Below the pieces are notes generated by a model that was given only the letters and a program-made list of their open reading frames with translations, searched no databases and was not told where the DNA came from. Below are positions 7,320 through 10,106 of a stretch of 10,106 bases of DNA, piece by piece. The position numbers were made by a program, and so were the translations under genes. Within the stretch, counting starts at the first letter, position 1. Each line of letters begins with the position of its first letter. This DNA comes from Thermodesulfovibrionales bacterium (GTDB lineage: Bacteria; Nitrospirota; Thermodesulfovibrionia; Thermodesulfovibrionales; Dissulfurispiraceae), in NCBI GenBank assembly GCA_021129835.1, contig JAJOKM010000151.1:1-10106 (forward strand), in the 5' to 3' direction.

Positions 7320-7383
7320 AGGACCTTCTTGCAAAGGTTCGTGCGTTTCCGTCTTAAACCATGTAATGAGACTTGAGATTTAA
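7309..7383 (+). CDS. Possible 24-residue leader peptide between thrS and infC
   Basis: ATG at 7309 lies 5 bases after AAGGAG (7298-7303), a good ribosome site inside the 3' end of thrS, and opens a frame of 24 codons (MSYEGPSCKGSCVSVLNHVM, then RLEI) ending at TAA 7381-7383. It overlaps the last 11 bases of thrS in another frame. I recognise no homolog. The peptide has two cysteines and no run of one amino acid, so it is not a classical attenuation leader. Its stop codon sits at the edge of a hairpin (7367-7390), so a terminating ribosome would keep the hairpin open. That makes a regulatory role conceivable. The frame could also be chance, given its length. Confidence 0.35.
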   Translation: MSYEGPSCKGSCVSVLNHVMRLEI

Positions 7384-7390
7384 AGTCTCA
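7367..7390 (+). promoter_or_regulatory. Hairpin in the thrS-infC gap
   Basis: TGAGACTT (7367-7374) pairs perfectly with AAGTCTCA (7383-7390) across an 8-base loop. It lies about 35 bases upstream of the infC ribosome site. No T-run follows, so it is a poor intrinsic terminator. It may be an RNA-stability or attenuation element. TATAAT at 7400-7405 just downstream could be a -10 for a separate infC promoter, but no good -35 stands at normal spacing (TTGAGA at 7373 is 21 bases away). Confidence 0.5.
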
Positions 7391-7424
7391 GGTCTTCTGT
7401 ATAATCATATATAAATTATACCAC

Positions 7425-7439
7425 GGAGGTGATAACATA
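7425..7439 (+). promoter_or_regulatory. infC ribosome site and ATA start codon
   Basis: GGAGGTGAT (7425-7433) matches the anti-Shine-Dalgarno sequence at full length. ATA at 7437-7439 lies seven bases after GGAGG and is in frame with IF3. No ATG, GTG or TTG occurs in the frame between here and GTG 7515, which lies well inside the conserved N-terminal region. Confidence 0.75.
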
Positions 7440-7976
7440 GTTAGGAAAATTAGAGCTATCGCAAGCAAGGGCGTTAAGGGTGCCAGAGTTAACGAAGGCA
7501 TAAGGGCAAAAGAGGTGAGACTTATTGATGAAGAAGGGAAGCAGGTTGGAGTTGTTACCACCCAGGAGGCATTATGGCTGGCAAAAGATAGAGGTTATGA
7601 CCTTGTCGAGGTTGCACCTGATGCTAAGCCGCCTGTCTGCAGGGTGCTAGATTATGGTAAATACAGATACCAGATGAGCAAAAAGCATACGGCAAAGAAG
7701 ACGACTGCCCTCAAAGAGGTAAAGGTGCGGCCTAAAATAACAGATCACGATCTGCAGCTCAAGGTAAAAAACATTAAAAAATTTCTGGATAACGGAGACA
7801 AGGCAAAGGTTAGCATGTTTTTCAAAGGGCGTGAAATCGTCAAACCAGAAATAGGAATGAAGGTGTTTGAGAGAATAACAGGGCTGCTTGACGAAGGAGT
7901 CAATATAGAACATAAGCCTAAGTTAGAAGGCAGGAGTATTATAATGGTAATAGCGCCGTTGAGCAGGAAAAATTAG
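7437..7976 (+). CDS. infC: Translation initiation factor IF-3, ATA start
   Basis: IF3 binds the 30S subunit, blocks premature joining of 50S, and rejects non-canonical start codons. Read from ATA 7437 it is 179 residues (Escherichia coli 180). The N-domain carries RVNEGIRAKEVRLIDEEG and DLVEVAPDAKPPVCRVLDYG, both family hallmarks. A lysine-rich linker follows (YRYQMSKKHTAKKTTALKEV), then the C-domain VKVRPKITDHDLQLKVKNIK, FLDNGDKAKVSMFFKGREIV and a closing HKPKLEGRSIIMVIAP. GTG 7515 would remove 26 residues, including the conserved NEGIRAKEV segment, and lacks a ribosome site. An unusual start codon on infC is known in other bacteria (AUU in E. coli) and lets IF3 limit its own synthesis. It is the last gene of the plus-strand cluster; the expected rpmI and rplT do not follow within the window. 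Confidence 0.95.
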   Translation: MVRKIRAIASKGVKGARVNEGIRAKEVRLIDEEGKQVGVVTTQEALWLAKDRGYDLVEVAPDAKPPVCRVLDYGKYRYQMSKKHTAKKTTALKEVKVRPKITDHDLQLKVKNIKKFLDNGDKAKVSMFFKGREIVKPEIGMKVFERITGLLDEGVNIEHKPKLEGRSIIMVIAPLSRKN

Positions 7977-8011
7977 TGCAATGACCCTATTATTCAGACG
8001 CAAAGTACTTC

Positions 8012-8052
8012 TGGAGCTAGTGGAGTTTGAGAATTCTCAGAACTTAGTTCCA
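8012..8052. terminator. Hairpin between convergent infC and helicase genes
   Basis: TGGAGCTAG (8012-8020) pairs with TTAGTTCCA (8044-8052) using two G-U wobbles. Inside it, after a TGGA bulge, GTT (8025-8027) pairs with AAC (8041-8043), and TGAG pairs with CTCA (8028-8031 with 8036-8039) around an AATT loop. It is the only strong structure in the 83-base convergent gap, where a shared terminator is expected. Neither strand has a T-run after it, so it may block exonucleases or work with Rho rather than act as an intrinsic terminator. Confidence 0.4.
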
Positions 8053-8059
8053 CGAATAC

Positions 8060-9652
8060 TTACCTCCGATATCTGGCCGGCTGTACAGCAGCACGGCGAC
8101 CTTTGATCACCTGTTTATCTAAGCTATTTATTACGCAGTCAGCCAAATCTTCTGACACTTCTACAAATGAAAATTTGTCATAAATATCAATATTACCGAT
8201 TGAAGTGCCCTCAATCCCGGCTTCAGCAGCAATTATTTTCTTCAACTCCGGCGGAGATATTTCTTCTTGCCGCCCAACGGTGAAAAATAACCTTGTCATA
8301 CCTTGCTTAGCTCCGGTTGATCCAAATTTAGTGCTTTTTGCCGGCTCTTCTGCTTCATCTAAGCCCAGCGAAAGTTTTAATGCTGCTGCTGCCACATCCA
8401 TTTCAGTGTATTCTTTAGATATCTTCTTTAATATATCATGATACACACCTAATTCCCCACTATCAATAGTTTGCCTCAAGCGGTCTATAACTCCCATCTG
8501 CCAGTGTTCATTCAAATCTGCTACCGATGGTAATTTCATTCGCTTCAATTTAGTATGAGTTAATCTTTCAATAGTTCTCAATTGACGATAATCTTTCGGA
8601 GTAATAAGCGTAATAGCCACGCCCTCCCTTCCTGCCCTGCCGGTGCGTCCGATGCGATTTACATAAAACTCCGGATCTTGAGGAATGTCAAAATTTACTA
8701 CATGAGAAACATTTTCTACATCTAACCCGCGGGCAGCTACATCAGTAGCCACTAACAACTCTAAACCCTGTTTTTTGAATTTGCGCATCACTGACTCACG
8801 CAGGTACTGTGTCATATCACCATGTAATCCCTCGGCACTAAAGCCCCTGGCCTTTAACCTTACCACTACCTGATCTACACCCCGCTTAGTACGACAAAAA
8901 ATAATAGCCTGTTTGATATCTATGCTATCCAACAAGCGACACAATACGTCCATTTTACCTGCATCACCGGCCTCGTAATAAACCTGCTCAATTTTTGGCG
9001 CTGTGAGGCTTTGCCGGCTGAGAGTAATGCTCTCAGGATTTTTCATATACCGGCGCGATAGTTTTTCAATATCCTCCGTCATGGTGGCAGAAAACATTAA
9101 TGTCTGCCTATCTGGCGGAGTAGCTTCCAAAATAGCAGTTATATCATCAATAAAGCCCATATCCAACATTTCATCAGCCTCATCTAAAACTACCATTTGT
9201 ACGCTTTTCAGCTTCAAAGTGCCACGTCGCAGATGATCAAGTAATCGCCCCGGTGTTCCGATGACTACCTGTACACCCCTCTGTAAGATTCGGGTCTGCC
9301 GGTCAATTGATTGCCCGCCATAAACAGGTAAGGTTTCTACTTTTAGCAAACGACCGATTTTGGAAATCTCTTCAGCTACTTGAATGGCTAATTCCCGTGT
9401 GGGGGTAATTATCAAAGCCTGTATTTGCATTTTTTTGGGTACCAGATTATTCAGGATTGGAATGCCAAAAGCTGCTGTTTTACCGGTGCCTGTTTGAGCC
9501 TGCCCCAGCACATCCTTGCCCTCCAGTATTAAAGGTATTGCCTTAACTTGAATGGGCGTCGGTTCTTCAAAACCCATATCTACCAATGCTTGGTGTACGC
9601 GACGGTTTATCAATAAACTGCCAAACTGCGATGTTGATTTGTCTTTATTCAT
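8060..9652 (-). CDS. deaD: DEAD-box ATP-dependent RNA helicase with C-terminal RNA-binding domain (DeaD/CsdA-like)
   Basis: This 530-residue cytosolic protein unwinds RNA duplexes, typically in ribosome assembly and cold adaptation. Motifs in order: Q motif with FEEPTPIQ (28-35), motif I AQTGTGKT (52-59), Ia PTRELA (84-89), Ib TPGR (133-136), II DEAD (157-160), III SAT (188-190), V ATDVAARGLD (302-311) and VI NRIGRTGRAGR (332-342). Motif VI begins with Asn where most DEAD proteins have His. A linker and helical stretch follow, then at about 452-527 a DbpA/CsdA-type RRM-like domain (TRLFFTVGRQEEISPPELKK to KGRRAAVQPAR). On the minus strand GGGGAG lies about 10 bases before ATG 9652. Arginine codons are mainly CGN (9 of the first 10), opposite to its neighbours, and it converges on infC. 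This suggests acquisition from another lineage; Firmicutes would be my guess, untested. Confidence 0.95.
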   Translation of the reverse strand: MNKDKSTSQFGSLLINRRVHQALVDMGFEEPTPIQVKAIPLILEGKDVLGQAQTGTGKTAAFGIPILNNLVPKKMQIQALIITPTRELAIQVAEEISKIGRLLKVETLPVYGGQSIDRQTRILQRGVQVVIGTPGRLLDHLRRGTLKLKSVQMVVLDEADEMLDMGFIDDITAILEATPPDRQTLMFSATMTEDIEKLSRRYMKNPESITLSRQSLTAPKIEQVYYEAGDAGKMDVLCRLLDSIDIKQAIIFCRTKRGVDQVVVRLKARGFSAEGLHGDMTQYLRESVMRKFKKQGLELLVATDVAARGLDVENVSHVVNFDIPQDPEFYVNRIGRTGRAGREGVAITLITPKDYRQLRTIERLTHTKLKRMKLPSVADLNEHWQMGVIDRLRQTIDSGELGVYHDILKKISKEYTEMDVAAAALKLSLGLDEAEEPAKSTKFGSTGAKQGMTRLFFTVGRQEEISPPELKKIIAAEAGIEGTSIGNIDIYDKFSFVEVSEDLADCVINSLDKQVIKGRRAAVQPARYRR

Positions 9653-9919
9653 TTTTTCTTCGCTCCCCTTATCTTTATCAATTGGTAACTACTCAGCGGA
9701 CATAATCCATTGAACAACAAAAAACAAAAAAACCACTACCTTATGAAAATACAAAACGGAGAAAAAAAGCAACAAAATAAAGGTAATGGCAGCAGTTCTG
9801 GCGGAAGGCATAGGTATGGGCGCATATCGCAAAAACAGCGTAAGGAGGCTTCTTGAGTGCAGGCAACCTCAGAGAATAGTTATTAGAGATTCTTAATGGA
9901 ACTTACATCCCGGTATCTG

Positions 9920-9949
9920 TTGACATAGGAGACCACTGTCTGATATATA
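9920..9949 (+). promoter_or_regulatory. Sigma70-like promoter
   Basis: A perfect -35 TTGACA (9920-9925) is followed after 18 bases by TATATA (9944-9949), preceded by TG at 9941-9942 as in an extended -10. It points toward the window's right edge, so transcription would start near 9956, inside the palindromic repeat, and drive whatever gene begins just after the ribosome site at 10077. Confidence 0.6.
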
Positions 9950-10000
9950 CGGTTCACGGTTTACGGTTGAAGAAACTGAAAACCGTAAACTGGAACCCGT
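9949..10000. repeat. REP-like palindromic repeat, right end
   Basis: GTTTACGGTT (9959-9968) pairs exactly with AACCGTAAAC (9981-9990) over a 12-base loop. The pairing extends imperfectly outward: ACGGTTCACG on the left and TGGAACCCGT on the right. The words match the family at 8-95. CTTTT follows shortly after the right arm, so in the transcript from the 9920 promoter it could also act as a weak attenuator. Confidence 0.7.
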
Positions 10001-10076
10001 CTTTTAAGAGTCGTTTGCCATACCTAAAAAACATCGAGGAGTTTGATTTTTCTTATCAACCAGGATTGAAAGAAAG

Positions 10077-10106
10077 GGAGGTGATAAGACTAAACAGTCT
10101 GAAATT
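10077..10106 (+). promoter_or_regulatory. Strong ribosome site at window edge, start of a gene not resolved
   Basis: GGAGGTGAT at 10077-10085 repeats the infC ribosome site almost base for base. No ATG or TTG follows before the window ends. The only canonical codon is GTG at 10081, which lies inside the site itself (reading VIRLNSLK). The gene downstream cannot be identified from these 30 bases. Confidence 0.4.

Larger units (their letters stand above)
9653..10106. other. Intergenic region without a confident gene
   Basis: This stretch holds the helicase leader on the minus strand, an A-rich, low-complexity tract at about 9710-9780, two overlapping short frames on the plus strand (9743-9856 and 9786-9896, 37 and 36 residues, neither recognised nor with a good ribosome site), a promoter-like sequence (9920-9949), a palindromic repeat (9949-10000) and a strong ribosome site at the edge (10077-10085). 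I see no RNA gene in it. Confidence 0.7.

Noticed and set aside
7367..7390. Intrinsic terminator ending the thrS transcript.
   Set aside because: The stem is only 8 base pairs with moderate G+C and is followed by ggtcttctg, not a T-run.
7515..7517. GTG 7515 as the infC start.
   Set aside because: It lies inside the conserved NEGIRAKEVRL segment and lacks a suitable ribosome site; a full-length site stands at 7425.
1534..7976. A defence, toxin-antitoxin or biosynthetic island hidden in the plus-strand cluster.
   Set aside because: All genes except the 92-residue protein are recognisable housekeeping or envelope genes with intact motifs, and the small protein lacks toxin-antitoxin organisation.
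9713..9780. Replication origin or AT-rich unwinding element in the A-rich tract.
   Set aside because: I see no DnaA boxes or ordered repeats; it is simple low-complexity sequence in the helicase leader.

Overview
The window looks like a chromosomal stretch of a Gram-negative bacterium of moderate G+C. The outer-membrane lipoprotein export genes (lolC-type permease and lolD) require two membranes. The order tpiA-secG and lysS-lolC-lolD, AGA/AGG-rich arginine usage, strong GGAGG ribosome sites and dispersed accgtgaac-type palindromes resemble Nitrospirota or Desulfobacterota genomes. That placement is an inference from gene order and style, not a phylogenetic result.

Layout. Bases 1-388 are an accessory patch: REP-like palindromes, a 52-residue N-terminal stub of a REP-associated Y1 transposase cut off exactly at a palindrome, a short tgtcccc motif and a four-copy ACTTT repeat. 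Bases 389-1422 (minus) carry tpiA followed closely by secG. A divergent promoter region at 1423-1533 separates them from a long plus-strand cluster at 1534-7976: lysS, a LolC/LolE-type permease, an unnamed 92-residue membrane-anchored helical protein, lolD, thrS and infC. The first three genes overlap by 4 bases each (ATGA), so they are probably co-transcribed and translationally coupled. Bases 8060-9652 (minus) carry a convergent DEAD-box RNA helicase with a C-terminal RNA-binding domain. It has clearly different arginine codon use and sits where rpmI-rplT normally follow infC. Bases 9653-10106 have no confident gene: an A-rich tract, a sigma70-like promoter, another palindrome of the same family as at the left end, and a strong ribosome site at the very edge.

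How the genes work together. The plus-strand cluster mixes translation (LysRS, ThrRS, IF3) with lipoprotein export (permease, ATPase and a possible small partner). tpiA-secG joins glycolysis to the Sec translocon.

The most notable point is translation initiation. Protein homology and ribosome-binding-site placement put the infC start at an ATA codon (7437). The thrS start lies at an ATT codon (5421), because no ATG, GTG or TTG exists upstream of residue 36 although the TGS domain is clearly encoded there. Non-AUG starts on infC are the basis of IF3 autoregulation in Escherichia coli. Finding one on the adjacent thrS as well suggests a shared IF3-sensitive control, and automatic start calls would truncate both proteins.
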